Assembly (NCBI RefSeq): GCF_006704125.1
Contig: NZ_VIGH01000005.1
Span: 361,054-425,053, forward strand
DNA from: Rhodococcus spelaei
GTDB taxonomy: Bacteria > Actinomycetota > Actinomycetes > Mycobacteriales > Mycobacteriaceae
DNA length: 64,000 bases
Reading direction: 5' to 3'
Shown piece by piece: positions 28,004 through 37,854 of the stretch. How positions within the stretch are numbered: the stretch's first letter is position 1; each line of letters opens with the position of its first letter. The position numbers were made by a program, and so were the translations under genes. The notes under the pieces are model-generated. The model made no database searches, was not told where the DNA came from, and was given only the letters and a program-made list of their open reading frames with translations.

Positions 28004-28420
28004 ATGTTGATCCCACGTCGGGTCAAGCACCGCAAGCAGCACCACCCGAGCCGTTCGGGTGCGGCCAAGGGCGGCACCAAGGTGACGTTCGGTGACTACG
28101 GCATCCAGGCTCTCGAGCCTGCCTACATCACCAACCGGCAGATCGAGTCCGCTCGTATCGCCATGACGCGCCACATCAAGCGTGGCGGCAAGATCTGGAT
28201 CAACATCTTCCCGGATCGCCCGCTGACCAAGAAGCCCGCCGAGACTCGAATGGGTTCCGGTAAGGGTTCGCCGGAGTGGTGGGTCGCGAACATCAAGCCC
28301 GGTCGGGTGCTGTTCGAGATGACCTACCCCAATGAGGAGATTGCGCGCGAGGCCCTGCGTCGCGCGATGCACAAGCTCCCGTGCAAGTGCAGGATCGTCA
28401 CGAGGGAGGAGCAGTTCTGA
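28004..28420 (+). CDS. rplP: 50S ribosomal protein L16
   Basis: L16, which helps position A-site tRNA near the peptidyl transferase centre. It has 138 residues and AGGAGGG upstream. '[19 protein letters not shown]' and '[19 protein letters not shown]' are the family signatures. The stop overlaps the rpmC start by one base (TGATG). Confidence 0.99.
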   Translation: MLIPRRVKHRKQHHPSRSGAAKGGTKVTFGDYGIQALEPAYITNRQIESARIAMTRHIKRGGKIWINIFPDRPLTKKPAETRMGSGKGSPEWWVANIKPGRVLFEMTYPNEEIAREALRRAMHKLPCKCRIVTREEQF

Positions 28421-28656
28421 TGGCTACCGGAACCCCCGCAGCCGAGCTCCGCGAGCTCAACGAAGAGGAGCTTGTCACCAAGCTCCGCGAGTCGAAGGAA
28501 GAGCTGTTCAACCTTCGCTTCCAGATGGCGACCGGTCAGTTGGACAACAACCGTCGTCTGCGCACCGTTCGTCACGAGATCGCGCGCATCTACACCGTCA
28601 TGCGCGAGCGTGAGCTCGGCCTCGCCGCCGGCCCGGATGCGGGTGACGCGGCATGA
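28420..28656 (+). CDS. rpmC: 50S ribosomal protein L29
   Basis: L29 lies near the tunnel exit and contacts L23 and trigger factor. It has 78 residues from the ATG at 28420. The start is set by the '[18 protein letters not shown]' N-terminus and the coupled TGATG junction rather than by an upstream in-frame codon. The '[20 protein letters not shown]' helix is characteristic. The stop overlaps rpsQ (ATGA). Confidence 0.97.
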   Translation: MATGTPAAELRELNEEELVTKLRESKEELFNLRFQMATGQLDNNRRLRTVRHEIARIYTVMRERELGLAAGPDAGDAA

Positions 28657-28940
28657 GTGAGAACGAGAAGGACAACGCAGTGACTGAAGAGCGTGGGACC
28701 CGCAAGGTCCGCATCGGCTACGTCGTCTCCGACAAGATGGAGAAGACGATCGTCGTCGAGCTCGAGGATCGTGTGAAGCACCCGCTGTACGGCAAGATCA
28801 TCCGCCGTACGACCAAGGTGAAGGCGCACGACGAGAACGGTCTCGCCGGCATCGGCGACCGCGTCCAGCTGATGGAGACCCGACCGCTGTCGGCGACCAA
28901 GCGCTGGCGTCTGGTCGAGGTGCTCGAGAAGGCCAAGTAA
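28653..28940 (+). CDS. rpsQ: 30S ribosomal protein S17
   Basis: S17, an early-binding 16S rRNA protein with an OB fold. It has 95 residues, with a charged N-terminal extension before '[20 protein letters not shown]' and '[19 protein letters not shown]'. It is the last gene of the S10 operon, followed at once by a strong terminator. Confidence 0.98.
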   Translation: MSENEKDNAVTEERGTRKVRIGYVVSDKMEKTIVVELEDRVKHPLYGKIIRRTTKVKAHDENGLAGIGDRVQLMETRPLSATKRWRLVEVLEKAK

Positions 28941-28953
28941 GAGCGCAATGACG

Positions 28954-28988
28954 AAGCGGCCCGTTCCCCATGGGGAGCGGGCCGCTTT
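28954..28988 (+). terminator. Intrinsic terminator ending the S10 operon
   Basis: A 16-bp stem (AAGCGGCCCGTTCCCC pairing with GGGGAGCGGGCCGCTT, one G-U pair) with a two-base loop and a short TT tail, 13 bases after the rpsQ stop. Confidence 0.85.
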
Positions 28989-29004
28989 GCCTGTTCGGGG
29001 CGAT

Positions 29005-29033
29005 TTGGAATCCCCCGGAGCATTCCCTACACT
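29005..29033 (+). promoter_or_regulatory. Promoter of the spc (rplN) operon
   Basis: TTGGAA and TACACT are spaced by exactly 17 bases, just after the S10 terminator and about 110 bases before the rplN GTG. The pairing of terminator and promoter shows that rplN begins a separate transcription unit. Hand-called. Confidence 0.65.
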
Positions 29034-29148
29034 AGAGCGGTTGCCTTTGCCTCCGCATGCCCACATTCGGGCGGCGGGCGGGGTGGCAGACCGCGCGCAT
29101 CGGGTCGGTAATCCGCTGCGTTCGTAAATCCAGGTCTAGGAGAGATCA

Positions 29149-29517
29149 GTGATTCAGCAGGAGTCGCGACTGCGTGTCGCCGACAACACGGGTGCCAAGG
29201 AGATTCTCTGCATCCGCGTTCTCGGTGGATCGTCTCGTCGCTACGCCGGGATCGGCGACATCATCGTCGCCACCGTCAAGGACGCCATCCCGGGTGGAAA
29301 CATCAAGAAGGGCGAGGTCGTCAAGGCCGTCATCGTCCGCACCACCAAGGAGCGCCGCCGTCCGGACGGCTCGTACATCAAGTTCGACGAGAACGCTGCC
29401 GTTCTCATCAAGCCTGATCACGATCCCCGTGGCACTCGTATCTTCGGCCCCGTGGGCCGCGAGCTGCGCGACAAGAAGTTCATGAAGATCGTTTCGCTCG
29501 CCCCGGAGGTGCTGTGA
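29149..29517 (+). CDS. rplN: 50S ribosomal protein L14
   Basis: L14, at the subunit interface beside L19 and the binding site of the silencing factor RsfS. It has 122 residues from the GTG at 29149, with TAGGAGAGATC upstream. '[20 protein letters not shown]' and '[17 protein letters not shown]' are diagnostic. It is the first gene of the spc unit. Confidence 0.99.
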   Translation: MIQQESRLRVADNTGAKEILCIRVLGGSSRRYAGIGDIIVATVKDAIPGGNIKKGEVVKAVIVRTTKERRRPDGSYIKFDENAAVLIKPDHDPRGTRIFGPVGRELRDKKFMKIVSLAPEVL

Positions 29518-29831
29518 TGAAGGTGCACAAGGGTGACACCGTTCTGGTCATCGCCGGCAAGGACAAGGGCGCCAAGGGCAAGGTCATTCAGGCCTACCCG
29601 GCGACCGAGAAGGTCCTGGTCGAGGGCGTGAACCGGATCAAGAAGCACACCGCGGTCTCCGCGAACCAGCGTGGCGCCTCCTCCGGCGGCATCGTCACGC
29701 AGGAGGCCCCGATCCACGTTTCCAACGTCGCGGTCGTGGACTCGGACGGAAACCCCACTCGCGTGGGCTACCGCACCGACGAGAACGGCAAGCGGGTTCG
29801 GATCTCCCGTAAGAACGGGAAGGACATCTGA
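29517..29831 (+). CDS. rplX: 50S ribosomal protein L24
   Basis: L24, an assembly initiator of the large subunit. It has 104 residues from the ATG at 29517, which overlaps the rplN stop by one base. A GTG three bases earlier is possible. The KOW motif '[19 protein letters not shown]' opens the protein, and '[20 protein letters not shown]' follows. Confidence 0.97.
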   Translation: MKVHKGDTVLVIAGKDKGAKGKVIQAYPATEKVLVEGVNRIKKHTAVSANQRGASSGGIVTQEAPIHVSNVAVVDSDGNPTRVGYRTDENGKRVRISRKNGKDI

Positions 29832-29832
29832 T

Positions 29833-30396
29833 ATGACGAGCACCGAGAAGATTCAGCCCCGGCTCAAGGCGCGCTACCGCGCCGAGATCAAGGACGCGCT
29901 GAACGAAGAGTTCAAGTACGCCAACGTCATGCAGATCCCCGGCGTGGTCAAGGTCGTCGTCAACATGGGTGTCGGTGACGCCGCCCGCGACGCGAAGCTG
30001 ATCAACGGCGCGGTCGCCGACCTCGCGCTGATCACCGGCCAGAAGCCGGAGATCCGCAAGGCCCGCAAGTCCATCGCGCAGTTCAAGCTTCGCGAAGGCA
30101 TGCCCATCGGCGCGCGCGTCACCCTCCGTGGCGACCGCATGTGGGAGTTCCTCGACCGCCTGGTCAGCATCGCGCTGCCCCGCATCAGGGACTTCCGCGG
30201 CCTGTCCGGCAAGCAGTTCGACGGCAACGGCAACTACACCTTCGGTCTCAACGAGCAGTCGATGTTCCACGAGATCGATGTGGACAAGATCGATCGCCCG
30301 CGCGGTATGGACATCACCGTCGTGACGACCGCGACCAACAACGAAGAAGGCCGTGCCCTGCTCAAGCACCTCGGCTTCCCGTTCAAGGAGAACTGA
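29833..30396 (+). CDS. rplE: 50S ribosomal protein L5
   Basis: L5 binds 5S rRNA and forms part of the bridge to S13. It has 187 residues from the ATG at 29833. '[20 protein letters not shown]' and '[20 protein letters not shown]' are present. It lies one base after the rplX stop. Confidence 0.98.
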   Translation: MTSTEKIQPRLKARYRAEIKDALNEEFKYANVMQIPGVVKVVVNMGVGDAARDAKLINGAVADLALITGQKPEIRKARKSIAQFKLREGMPIGARVTLRGDRMWEFLDRLVSIALPRIRDFRGLSGKQFDGNGNYTFGLNEQSMFHEIDVDKIDRPRGMDITVVTTATNNEEGRALLKHLGFPFKEN

Positions 30397-30399
30397 GCC

Positions 30400-30585
30400 A
30401 TGGCGAAGAAGGCACTGGTCAACAAGGCCAACAAGAAGCCGAAGTTCGCGGTCCGCGCCTACACCCGCTGCCAGCGGTGCGGCCGTCCGCACTCGGTGTT
30501 CCGCAAGTTCGGCCTCTGCCGAATCTGCGTGCGCGAGATGGCGCACGCGGGTGAGCTGCCGGGCGTTCGCAAGAGCTCCTGGTAG
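30400..30585 (+). CDS. rpsZ: 30S ribosomal protein S14, zinc-binding type
   Basis: The short, 61-residue S14 with a four-cysteine zinc site (CQRC and CRIC). Actinobacteria often also encode a longer cysteine-free S14 elsewhere, used under zinc starvation. It lies three bases after rplE. The '[20 protein letters not shown]' C-terminal half is diagnostic. Confidence 0.97.
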   Translation: MAKKALVNKANKKPKFAVRAYTRCQRCGRPHSVFRKFGLCRICVREMAHAGELPGVRKSSW

Positions 30586-30694
30586 CGAGGCTCGCCGAGC
30601 GACGATTCGCTCGGTAAGCCACCAGCTGAAACTTCTGGCGCGCATCCGTGCGCCAGGCCGCAGGAAAACCCCTTCGCTGTAGGCCCACGGCCGG

Positions 30695-30715
30695 CCGCCA
30701 CCGCTACGGTGGCGG
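30695..30715 (+). other. Hairpin in the rpsZ-rpsH spacer
   Basis: A perfect 9-bp stem (CCGCCACCG and its complement) with a CTA loop lies in the 179-base gap, the largest inside the spc unit. A weaker 7-bp hairpin (CCGAGCG) lies at 30595-30614. Neither has a T tract, so attenuation or a protein-binding role is as likely as termination. Confidence 0.5.
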
Positions 30716-30764
30716 ACCGGCGTTGTATGGGAACCGCTGCGAGAAAGGTGAACAGGTCAATCTC

Positions 30765-31163
30765 ATGACCATGACCGATCCGATCGCAGACTTCTTGACG
30801 CGTCTGCGCAACGCCAACTCGGCGTACCACGACGAGGTGAAGCTTCCCCACTCGAAGATCAAGGCGAACATCGCCGAGATCCTCAAGCGTGAGGGCTACA
30901 TCTCCGACTTCCGCACCGAGGACGCCGAGGTGGGCAAGACCCTCATCGTCGACCTCAAGTACGGACCCAGCCGTGAGCGCAGCCTCGCGGGCGTCCGGCG
31001 TGTTTCCAAGCCCGGCCTCCGGGTTTACGCGAAATCCACCAATCTGCCCAAGGTCCTGGGCGGCCTGGGCGTGGCGATCATCTCCACGTCCACCGGCCTG
31101 CTCACCGACCGTCAGGCGGCCAAGCAGGGCGTGGGCGGCGAAGTCCTCGCCTACGTCTGGTAA
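30765..31163 (+). CDS. rpsH: 30S ribosomal protein S8
   Basis: S8, a primary 16S rRNA binder and, in E. coli, the translational repressor of the spc operon. It has 132 residues from the ATG at 30765. A second in-frame ATG lies six bases on. '[20 protein letters not shown]' and '[20 protein letters not shown]' are conserved. The ribosome site (GAGAAAGGTG) is rather far upstream. Confidence 0.98.
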   Translation: MTMTDPIADFLTRLRNANSAYHDEVKLPHSKIKANIAEILKREGYISDFRTEDAEVGKTLIVDLKYGPSRERSLAGVRRVSKPGLRVYAKSTNLPKVLGGLGVAIISTSTGLLTDRQAAKQGVGGEVLAYVW

Positions 31164-31177
31164 GGGAGGCCACCACA

Positions 31178-31717
31178 ATGTCGCGTATTGGAAAGATTCC
31201 GGTCACCGTCCCCGCGGGCGTTGACGTCAACATCGACGGCCAGGACGTGTCGGTCAAGGGTCCCAAGGGCACCCTGTCGCTGACCATCGCCGAGCCGATC
31301 GCAATCGCCAAGGGCGAGGACGGTGCCCTCCTGGTCACCCGTCCCGACGACGAGCGTCGCAGCCGTGCGCTGCACGGTCTGTCGCGCACCCTGGTCGCGA
31401 ACCTCATCACCGGTGTGACCGAGGGCTACACCACCAAGATGGAGATCCACGGCGTCGGCTACCGCGTCGCACTCAAGGGCAACGACCTCGAGTTCGCGCT
31501 GGGCTACAGCCACCCCGTGCCGATCGAGGCGCCGGAAGGCATCACCTTCGCGGTCGAGTCGCCCACCCGCTTCTCGGTCTCCGGCATCGACAAGCAGAAG
31601 GTCGGCCAGATCTCGGCCAACATCCGTCGTCTGCGTCGTCCCGACCCGTACAAGGGCAAGGGCGTTCGCTACGAGGGTGAGCAGATCCGCCGCAAGGTCG
31701 GAAAGACGGGTAAGTGA
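31178..31717 (+). CDS. rplF: 50S ribosomal protein L6
   Basis: L6, near the factor-binding site of the large subunit. It has 179 residues with '[16 protein letters not shown]' at the N-terminus and the C-terminal signature '[20 protein letters not shown]'. AAGGGAGG precedes the ATG. Confidence 0.99.
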   Translation: MSRIGKIPVTVPAGVDVNIDGQDVSVKGPKGTLSLTIAEPIAIAKGEDGALLVTRPDDERRSRALHGLSRTLVANLITGVTEGYTTKMEIHGVGYRVALKGNDLEFALGYSHPVPIEAPEGITFAVESPTRFSVSGIDKQKVGQISANIRRLRRPDPYKGKGVRYEGEQIRRKVGKTGK

Positions 31718-31718
31718 T

Positions 31719-32126
31719 ATGAGCCAGACTGCAAACCAGAAAGCCAAGCGGATTCCGCTGGGCAAGGATGCGTCCACCACGCGTCGTCTCGCGAAGACGC
31801 GTCGTCACTTCCGTCTGCGCAAGAAGGTCTCCGGCACGCCCGAGCGTCCGCGCCTGGTCGTGAACCGGTCCTCTCGCCACATCCACGTCCAGCTCGTGGA
31901 CGACCTCGCCGGCCGCACCCTGGCCGCGGCGTCGACCACCGAGGCGGACCTGCGTGCGGCCGAGGGCGACAAGAAGGCCCTCAGCGCGCAGGTCGGTCAG
32001 CTGATCGCCGAGCGCGCGAAGGCCGCCGGCGTCGAGGCTGTCGTCTTCGACCACGGCGGACACGGCTACCACGGTCGCATCGCGGCCCTGGCGGACGCTG
32101 CTCGCGAAGGCGGGTTGAAGTTCTGA
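31719..32126 (+). CDS. rplR: 50S ribosomal protein L18
   Basis: L18 binds 5S rRNA in the central protuberance. It has 135 residues from the ATG at 31719, one base after the rplF stop. '[20 protein letters not shown]' and '[20 protein letters not shown]' are typical. Longer upstream starts would run back into rplF. Confidence 0.98.
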   Translation: MSQTANQKAKRIPLGKDASTTRRLAKTRRHFRLRKKVSGTPERPRLVVNRSSRHIHVQLVDDLAGRTLAAASTTEADLRAAEGDKKALSAQVGQLIAERAKAAGVEAVVFDHGGHGYHGRIAALADAAREGGLKF

Positions 32127-32157
32127 TGATGAAGCTCACGAATGGAAGGACAGTCTG

Positions 32158-32814
32158 ATGCCGGGACGTCAGAGGCGTGACGGCGGCAGCGGACCCGCCG
32201 GACAGAATGGCCCCAACACCGGGGACAACCGCGGCGGCGGCGACCGCCGTGGCGGCGGCCGTGACGATCGTCGCGGCGGCCAGTCGGCCCCGAAGTCGGA
32301 TCACCTCGAGCGCGTTGTCGCAATCAACCGCGTGTCGAAGGTCGTCAAGGGTGGTCGGCGCTTCAGCTTCACCGCCCTGGTGATCGTGGGCGACGGCAAC
32401 GGACTCGTTGGCGTCGGCTACGGCAAGGCCAAGGAAGTTCCCGCGGCCATCCAGAAGGGTGTCGAGGAGGCTCGCAAGGGCTTCTTCCGCGTGCCCCTCA
32501 TCGGCAACACCATCACCCACCCGGTTCAGGGCGAGGCAGCGGCTGGTGTCGTCATGCTGCGTCCGGCCAGCCCGGGTACCGGTGTGATCGCCGGTGGCGC
32601 GGTGCGTGCCGTGCTCGAGTGCGCGGGTGTCCACGACATCCTCGCCAAGTCGCTCGGTAGCGACAACGCGATCAACGTCGTGCATGCAACTGTTGCCGCC
32701 CTCAAGGGTCTGCAGCGTCCCGAGGAGGTGGCCGCTCGTCGCGGTCTGCCGATCGAGGACGTGGCCCCGGCCGGCATGCTGCGCGCACGCGCACAGGCTG
32801 GGAGCGTGAAGTAA
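32158..32814 (+). CDS. rpsE: 30S ribosomal protein S5
   Basis: S5 acts in translational fidelity and mRNA entry. It has 218 residues with an N-terminal Gly/Arg/Asp-rich disordered stretch (about residues 5-45) typical of actinobacterial S5. The double-stranded RNA-binding region starts at '[20 protein letters not shown]'. '[20 protein letters not shown]' is diagnostic. AATGGAAGGAC precedes the ATG. The stop overlaps rpmD. Confidence 0.98.
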   Translation: MPGRQRRDGGSGPAGQNGPNTGDNRGGGDRRGGGRDDRRGGQSAPKSDHLERVVAINRVSKVVKGGRRFSFTALVIVGDGNGLVGVGYGKAKEVPAAIQKGVEEARKGFFRVPLIGNTITHPVQGEAAAGVVMLRPASPGTGVIAGGAVRAVLECAGVHDILAKSLGSDNAINVVHATVAALKGLQRPEEVAARRGLPIEDVAPAGMLRARAQAGSVK

Positions 32815-32993
32815 TGGCAGAGCTCAAGATCACGCAGACCAAGAGCATCATCGGGACCAAGCAGAACCAGAAGGATTCTCTGCGCACGCTGGGTCTCAAG
32901 GGCATCCGTCAGACCGTCGTCCGCGAGGACAATGCGCAGAACCGCGGTCTGATCAACGTGGTGCGCCACCTCGTCACAGTTGAGGAGGTCTAA
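32814..32993 (+). CDS. rpmD: 50S ribosomal protein L30
   Basis: A 59-residue L30. The ATG at 32814 overlaps the rpsE TAA (TAATG). The protein begins '[20 protein letters not shown]', contains '[18 protein letters not shown]' and ends 'LVTVEEV', the expected L30 form. It lies between rpsE and rplO as in other spc operons. Confidence 0.97.
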   Translation: MAELKITQTKSIIGTKQNQKDSLRTLGLKGIRQTVVREDNAQNRGLINVVRHLVTVEEV

Positions 32994-32995
32994 CC

Positions 32996-33436
32996 ATGAC
33001 CATCAAGCTGCACCACCTCCGCCCCGCGCCGGGTGCCAAGACCGACAAGACTCGCGTCGGTCGCGGTGAAGGCTCGAAGGGCAAGACCGCCGGTCGTGGC
33101 ACGAAGGGCACCAAGGCCCGCAAGAACGTGTCCGCCGCCTTCGAGGGTGGACAGATGCCGCTGCACATGCGTCTGCCCAAGCTCAAGGGATTCACCAACC
33201 CGTTCCGGACCGAGTACCAGGTCGTCAACGTGGGCGACATCGCCCGACTGTTCCCCAACGGTGGAACGATTGGCGTTGCCGAGCTCGTCGAGGCCGGCGC
33301 GGTTCGCAAGAACCAGCTCGTCAAGGTTCTCGGCGACGGAGAGCTCACGGTTGCCGTTCAGATCACCGTGAACAAGTTCACCGGATCCGCCAAGGAGAAG
33401 ATCGTCGCTGCAGGTGGCACCGCCACCGAGCTGTGA
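32996..33436 (+). CDS. rplO: 50S ribosomal protein L15
   Basis: L15, a late-assembly large-subunit protein. It has 146 residues. '[20 protein letters not shown]' and the Gly/Lys-rich segment after it are characteristic, as is '[16 protein letters not shown]'. GAGGAGG lies upstream. It is the last gene of the spc ribosomal unit, before a terminator. Confidence 0.98.
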   Translation: MTIKLHHLRPAPGAKTDKTRVGRGEGSKGKTAGRGTKGTKARKNVSAAFEGGQMPLHMRLPKLKGFTNPFRTEYQVVNVGDIARLFPNGGTIGVAELVEAGAVRKNQLVKVLGDGELTVAVQITVNKFTGSAKEKIVAAGGTATEL

Positions 33437-33456
33437 TCAGGCTCTGACAAGGTCAC

Positions 33457-33499
33457 GATGGCCGCAGCGCAGCCCCTCGCGGGCGGTGCTGCGGCCATC
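33457..33499 (+). terminator. Terminator-like hairpin after rplO
   Basis: A 12-bp perfect stem (GATGGCCGCAGC / GCTGCGGCCATC) with a 19-base loop that can pair further, 20 bases after the rplO stop. No long T tract follows. It suggests secY is transcribed at least partly on its own. Confidence 0.65.
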
Positions 33500-33641
33500 G
33501 GTCTTGTGGCAGTTCCGGTCCAAGAGCATCAATGTGGCATTGCCCGACTGTCTGCTCGGGGGCCACTGCTAAAGTTCTAGCGTTCATTGCACCCGTCGAG
33601 CATTTCCGCTCGCACTCACCCCGTCGTGCCCAGGAGGATCT

Positions 33642-34964
33642 TTGCTTTCCGCCTTCGTCTCGGCCCTCAGGACTCCAGACCTGAGGCGGAAGATCCTCTT
33701 TACTCTCGGGATCATCGCGCTGTATCGCTTCGGCGCCACCCTGCCCTCGCCGGGCGTCGACTATGCCAACGTCAAGGCGTGTATCGACCAAGTCTCGGGC
33801 GGTGACTCTGCGGGTATCTACTCGCTGATCAACCTGTTCTCGGGTGGCGCGCTGCTGCAGCTGTCGGTGTTCGCGATCGGCATCATGCCGTACATCACGG
33901 CGAGCATCATCGTGCAGCTGCTCACCGTGGTCATCCCCAGGTTCGAGGAACTCCAGAAGGAGGGCCAGTCGGGCCAGGCGAAGATGACGCAGTACACGCG
34001 TTACCTGTCGATCGCGCTGGCCATCCTGCAGTCGACCGGCATCGTGGCGCTGGCCGCTCGCGGTCAGCTGCTGCAGGGCTGCCAGCAGGAGATCATCGCG
34101 GACCAGTCGATCTTCGGTCTGGTCATCATCGTGCTGGTGATGACCGCCGGTGCAGCGCTGGTGATGTGGTTCGGCGAGCTGATCACCGAGCGGGGCGTCG
34201 GCAACGGCATGTCGCTGCTGATCTTCTCGGGCATCGCCGCCCGCATTCCGTCGGAGGGCAAGGGCATCCTCGACAGCCGCGGCGGCCTCGTGTTCGGCCT
34301 GGTGTGCCTGGCAGCGCTCGCGATCATCGCCGGCGTGGTGTTCGTCGAGCAGGGTCAGCGCCGCATCCCGGTGCAGTACGCCAAGCGGATGGTCGGGCGG
34401 AAGATGTACGGCGGTTCGTCGACGTACCTGCCGCTCAAGGTCAACCAGGCCGGCGTGATCCCGGTGATCTTCGCGTCCTCGCTGCTGTACCTGCCGAACC
34501 TGATCGCGCAGCTGACCGGCGCGAGCACCGCGACCGACCCGAGTTGGTGGCAGCGGCTCATCCAGCAGTACCTGGTGAACCCCGCCAACCCGGTCTACAT
34601 CCTCATCTACTTCGCCCTCATCGTCTTCTTCACCTACTTCTACGTCGCGATCACGTTCAACCCTGAAGAGCGCGCGGACGAGATGAAGAAGTTCGGTGGG
34701 TTCATTCCCGGCATCCGGCCGGGGCGCCCGACTGCGGATTACCTGAACTACGTGCTCAGCCGCATCACCCTGCCGGGCGCGATCTACCTCGGCACGATCG
34801 CGGTCCTGCCGAACCTGTTCCTCGACATCGGTAACTCGGGGGGAGCGCAGAACCTGCCGTTCGGCGGTACCGCGGTCCTGATCATGGTCAGCGTTGGCCT
34901 CGACACCGTGAAGCAGATCGAAAGCCAACTCATGCAGCGTAACTACGAAGGGTTCCTCAAGTGA
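33642..34964 (+). CDS. secY: Preprotein translocase subunit SecY
   Basis: The protein-conducting channel of the Sec system, 440 residues with about ten membrane spans. The start is a TTG at 33642 just downstream of AGGAGG, giving '[20 protein letters not shown]', the normal actinobacterial N-terminus. '[18 protein letters not shown]' (second span), '[14 protein letters not shown]' and the cytoplasmic loops are intact. The stop overlaps the adk GTG, so secY-adk-map form an operon. It also serves to export the Ig-like proteins and the mycosin encoded later in the window. Confidence 0.98.
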   Translation: MLSAFVSALRTPDLRRKILFTLGIIALYRFGATLPSPGVDYANVKACIDQVSGGDSAGIYSLINLFSGGALLQLSVFAIGIMPYITASIIVQLLTVVIPRFEELQKEGQSGQAKMTQYTRYLSIALAILQSTGIVALAARGQLLQGCQQEIIADQSIFGLVIIVLVMTAGAALVMWFGELITERGVGNGMSLLIFSGIAARIPSEGKGILDSRGGLVFGLVCLAALAIIAGVVFVEQGQRRIPVQYAKRMVGRKMYGGSSTYLPLKVNQAGVIPVIFASSLLYLPNLIAQLTGASTATDPSWWQRLIQQYLVNPANPVYILIYFALIVFFTYFYVAITFNPEERADEMKKFGGFIPGIRPGRPTADYLNYVLSRITLPGAIYLGTIAVLPNLFLDIGNSGGAQNLPFGGTAVLIMVSVGLDTVKQIESQLMQRNYEGFLK

Positions 34965-35506
34965 GACTCGTCCTCCTTGGTCCTCCCGGTGCCGGCAAGG
35001 GCACTCAGGCCGCCATCCTGTCGGAGAAGCTCGGCGTCCCGCACATCTCGACGGGCGACCTCTTCCGCGCGAACATCGGGCAGCAGACCGCGCTCGGTCT
35101 CGAGGCGAAGAAGTACCTGGACGCGGGCGACCTCGTGCCCAGCGAGATCACCAACAACATGGTCAAGGCGCGGGTCTCCGAGCCGGATGCGGTCAACGGC
35201 TTCCTGCTCGACGGGTTCCCCCGCACCGTGGACCAGGCGCAGGCGCTCGAGGGCATCCTCTCCGGCCTGAACGCCAAGCTCGACGGCGTGCTGGCCTTCG
35301 ACGTCGACGACGAGGTCGTGGTGGAGCGGATGCTGGCCCGTGGCCGCGCCGACGACACCGAGGACGTCATCCGGAACCGGATGCGCGTCTACCGCGAAGA
35401 GACCGCTCCGCTGCTCGACCACTTCGCGGGCAGCATCGTGACCGTCGACGCCGTCGGCTCGGTCGACGAGGTCAACGCCCGCGCACTCGCGGCGCTCGGC
35501 AAGTAA
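34961..35506 (+). CDS. adk: Adenylate kinase
   Basis: Interconverts AMP + ATP and two ADP. It has 181 residues, with a GTG start overlapping secY. The P-loop 'GPPGAGKGT' is at residues 7-15, and the AMP-binding '[13 protein letters not shown]' and the short lid '[15 protein letters not shown]' are present. The length and lid lack the four-cysteine zinc insertion, so this is the short form normal in actinobacteria. Confidence 0.98.
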   Translation: MRLVLLGPPGAGKGTQAAILSEKLGVPHISTGDLFRANIGQQTALGLEAKKYLDAGDLVPSEITNNMVKARVSEPDAVNGFLLDGFPRTVDQAQALEGILSGLNAKLDGVLAFDVDDEVVVERMLARGRADDTEDVIRNRMRVYREETAPLLDHFAGSIVTVDAVGSVDEVNARALAALGK

Positions 35507-35515
35507 GAGGGCACT

Positions 35516-36307
35516 ATGGGGTTCCGTCGCAAGAAGGTCGTGCCGTTCCGTACCGCCGGTGAACTCGACGCGATGGCTGCGGCGGGCGCGATCGTCGGCG
35601 CGACGCTGGTCGCCGTGCGCGCGGCGGCGAAGCCCGGAGTGAGCACGCTCGAACTGGACCGGATCGCGGAGCAGACGATTCGGGACGCGGGAGCGGTTCC
35701 GTCGTTCCTGGGGTACCACGGTTTCACCGGGTCGATCTGCTCGTCGGTGAATGATCGTGTCGTGCACGGCATCCCGTCGGCGGACGACATCCTGGCCGAG
35801 GGCGACCTGGTGTCGATCGACTGCGGCGCGATTCTCGACGGCTGGCACGGTGATTCCGCGTGGACCTTCGGGGTCGGCGAGATCTCCGACGCCGACCGTG
35901 ATCTCAGCGAGGCCACCCGACTGTCGATGGATGCGGGCATCAAGGCGATGCTGCCGGGCAACCGGCTGACCGACGTCTCGCACGCGATCGAGCAGGGCAC
36001 GCTCGCGGCCGAGCGCGCGCACGGTCGCCGGTACGGCATCGTGGACGGGTACGGCGGGCACGGTATCGGTCGCGAGATGCACATGGACCCCTTCCTCGCC
36101 AACGAGGGCGCGCCCGGCAAGGGCCCGGAGTTGGTGGTCGGTTCGGTGCTCGCCATCGAGCCGATGCTCACCCTCGGGACAACCGAGACCGAGGTGCTCG
36201 AGGACGACTGGACGGTCGTCACCATCGACGGCTCGCGCGCCGCGCACTGGGAGCACACCGTCGCGGTGACCGAGGACGGTCCACGGATCCTCACGCTTCG
36301 GCCCTGA
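35516..36307 (+). CDS. map: Methionine aminopeptidase type I
   Basis: Removes the initiator methionine in the cytoplasm. It has 263 residues. The metal ligands of the pita-bread fold are visible in '[20 protein letters not shown]' (two Asp), '[16 protein letters not shown]' (His), 'IEPMLTLG' (Glu) and near the C-terminus '[12 protein letters not shown]' (Glu). '[20 protein letters not shown]' contains the catalytic His. It is nine bases downstream of adk and ends the operon at a strong terminator. Confidence 0.98.
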   Translation: MGFRRKKVVPFRTAGELDAMAAAGAIVGATLVAVRAAAKPGVSTLELDRIAEQTIRDAGAVPSFLGYHGFTGSICSSVNDRVVHGIPSADDILAEGDLVSIDCGAILDGWHGDSAWTFGVGEISDADRDLSEATRLSMDAGIKAMLPGNRLTDVSHAIEQGTLAAERAHGRRYGIVDGYGGHGIGREMHMDPFLANEGAPGKGPELVVGSVLAIEPMLTLGTTETEVLEDDWTVVTIDGSRAAHWEHTVAVTEDGPRILTLRP

Positions 36308-36317
36308 CGAGCACAAC

Positions 36318-36373
36318 CGACGAACGGGCGGGAAGGCAGCCGACGAGGCTCGCTTCCCGCCCGTTCGTCGTTT
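36318..36373 (+). terminator. Intrinsic terminator after map
   Basis: A perfect 18-bp stem (CGACGAACGGGCGGGAAG and its complement) with a 17-base loop, followed by TTT, 10 bases after the map stop. Confidence 0.88.
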
Positions 36374-36416
36374 CCGGCGCCGGCGGCGCTATCGTCGCGT
36401 GCATGGATGCGGACCG

Positions 36417-36845
36417 ATGCTGAGCGATCCGGGAATGACCATCGCGGAGGTCGCCGCGCGCACCGGACTGACCGCGCACACCCTGCGCTACTACGAGCGG
36501 GACGGGTTGATGCTGGGTGAGATCGGCCGGGCGTCGTCCGGGCATCGGAGGTACACCGCATTCGACGTGGCGTGGATCGAGTTGGTCACCAAGCTGCGGT
36601 CGACCGGGATGCCGATCCGGGAGATCCAGCGTTACGCGGAACTGGTCCGGGCCGGCGACGGCACCGAGTCCGACCGACTGGACCTGCTGCGTGCGCACCG
36701 CGCCCGGGTGCTGACCCAGCTGGCCGAAGTCACCGACCATCTGGCCGCCGTCGACGTGAAGATCGGCGTGTACACGGATCGAGTCGCGGCTCGGAGCTTG
36801 ACTTCGAGCGCACTCGAAGACGTTGACTCGTCGCATGACCACTGA
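36417..36845 (+). CDS. MerR-family transcriptional regulator
   Basis: A DNA-binding regulator of about 142 residues. The MerR helix-turn-helix and wing are clear: '[20 protein letters not shown]' then '[20 protein letters not shown]'. A long helix '[20 protein letters not shown]' forms the dimerisation coiled coil. There are no metal-binding cysteines, so the signal is probably a small organic or redox cue. The start is uncertain: ATG 36417 is chosen, ATG 36435 would begin at 'MTIAEV' and GTG 36399 is possible. The 3' end overlaps the aldo-keto reductase by 11 bases and holds a likely operator. Confidence 0.92.
   Translation: MLSDPGMTIAEVAARTGLTAHTLRYYERDGLMLGEIGRASSGHRRYTAFDVAWIELVTKLRSTGMPIREIQRYAELVRAGDGTESDRLDLLRAHRARVLTQLAEVTDHLAAVDVKIGVYTDRVAARSLTSSALEDVDSSHDH
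36798..36819 (+). promoter_or_regulatory. MerR-type operator for the aldo-keto reductase gene
   Basis: TTGACT followed by the perfect dyad CTTCGAG-CGCA-CTCGAAG lies in the last codons of the MerR gene, 15 bases before the reductase ATG. This resembles the TTGACTTCGAGCGCACTCGA-type sequence often seen before MerR-controlled oxidoreductase genes in actinobacteria. Binding is inferred. Confidence 0.65.
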
Positions 36846-37839
36846 CATCGGAACCCGAACCCTCGGTATCGACTCGCCCCTGACCGTGTCCACGTTGGGG
36901 CTCGGGTGCATGGGCATGTCGGAGTTCTACGGAACCGGCGACGAGGACGCCGGAATCGCCACCATTCGCCGTGCCCTCGATCTCGGTGTGACCCTGCTCG
37001 ACACCGCGGACATGTACGGCCCGTTCGTCAACGAAGAGCTGGTCGGCAAGGCCGTCGCGGGTCGTCGAGGCGACGCGGTGCTGGCCACGAAGTTCGGCAA
37101 CGAGCGTCGCGCCGACGGGACCCGGGTGGGGATCAACGGCAGACCGGAGTACGTCGTCGCGGCCTGCGACGCGTCGCTTCGGCGTCTCGGTGTCGACCAT
37201 ATCGACCTCTACTACCAACACCGGGTCGACAGGTCGGTGCCGATCGAGGAGACGGTCGGCGCGATGGCCGGGCTCGTCACGGCGGGCAAGGTCCGCCATC
37301 TCGGACTGTCGGAGGCGGGACCGGACACGATCCGGCGGGCGCACGCCGTGCATCCGATCACCGCGCTGCAGACGGAGTACTCGCTGTTCACCCGCGACCT
37401 CGAGGACGAGATACTGCCGACCATCCGTGAGCTGGGGATCGGCCTGGTGCCGTACTCACCGCTCGGCCGCGGACTGCTGACTGGCGCGATCACCGCGGAG
37501 TCCGGAGCGGTGGGCGAGGGTGACCTCCGGCGGTCGGACTACTTCCCGCGGTTCCGCGGCGACGCGCTCGCGACGAACCTGGGGCTGGTCGACCGGGTGC
37601 GCGCTCTTGCCGCGGCGAAGGGTGTCTCCCCGGGGCAACTCGCGCTGGCCTGGGTGCTCGCGCAGGGGCAGGACATCGTGCCGATCCCGGGCACCAAGCG
37701 GGTGAAGTACGTCGAGGAGAACGTCGACGCTGCCGCGGTCGACCTGACCGCGGACGACCTCGCGTCACTCGCGAGCGCGGTGCCCAGGGGTGCGGTCGCG
37801 GGCGCCCGCTACGGCGACATGTCGAACATCGACGACTGA
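36835..37839 (+). CDS. Aldo-keto reductase
   Basis: An NADPH-dependent oxidoreductase of the AKR superfamily, 334 residues from ATG 36835. The catalytic tetrad can be placed: Asp and Tyr in '[20 protein letters not shown]', Lys in '[10 protein letters not shown]' and His in 'DLYYQHRVD'. The C-terminal cofactor site '[17 protein letters not shown]' matches the NADPH phosphate-binding region. It is close to the family often annotated as general stress protein 69 or pyridoxal reductase-like, and the real substrate is unknown. It overlaps the MerR gene and is probably induced by it. Confidence 0.94.
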   Translation: MTTDIGTRTLGIDSPLTVSTLGLGCMGMSEFYGTGDEDAGIATIRRALDLGVTLLDTADMYGPFVNEELVGKAVAGRRGDAVLATKFGNERRADGTRVGINGRPEYVVAACDASLRRLGVDHIDLYYQHRVDRSVPIEETVGAMAGLVTAGKVRHLGLSEAGPDTIRRAHAVHPITALQTEYSLFTRDLEDEILPTIRELGIGLVPYSPLGRGLLTGAITAESGAVGEGDLRRSDYFPRFRGDALATNLGLVDRVRALAAAKGVSPGQLALAWVLAQGQDIVPIPGTKRVKYVEENVDAAAVDLTADDLASLASAVPRGAVAGARYGDMSNIDD

Positions 37840-37854
37840 CGCCACCGCTGCCGG

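Noticed and set aside
33540..33575. TTGCCC ... TAAAGT as a secY promoter
   Set aside because: The spacing is 24 bases, too long for a sigma-70-type promoter.
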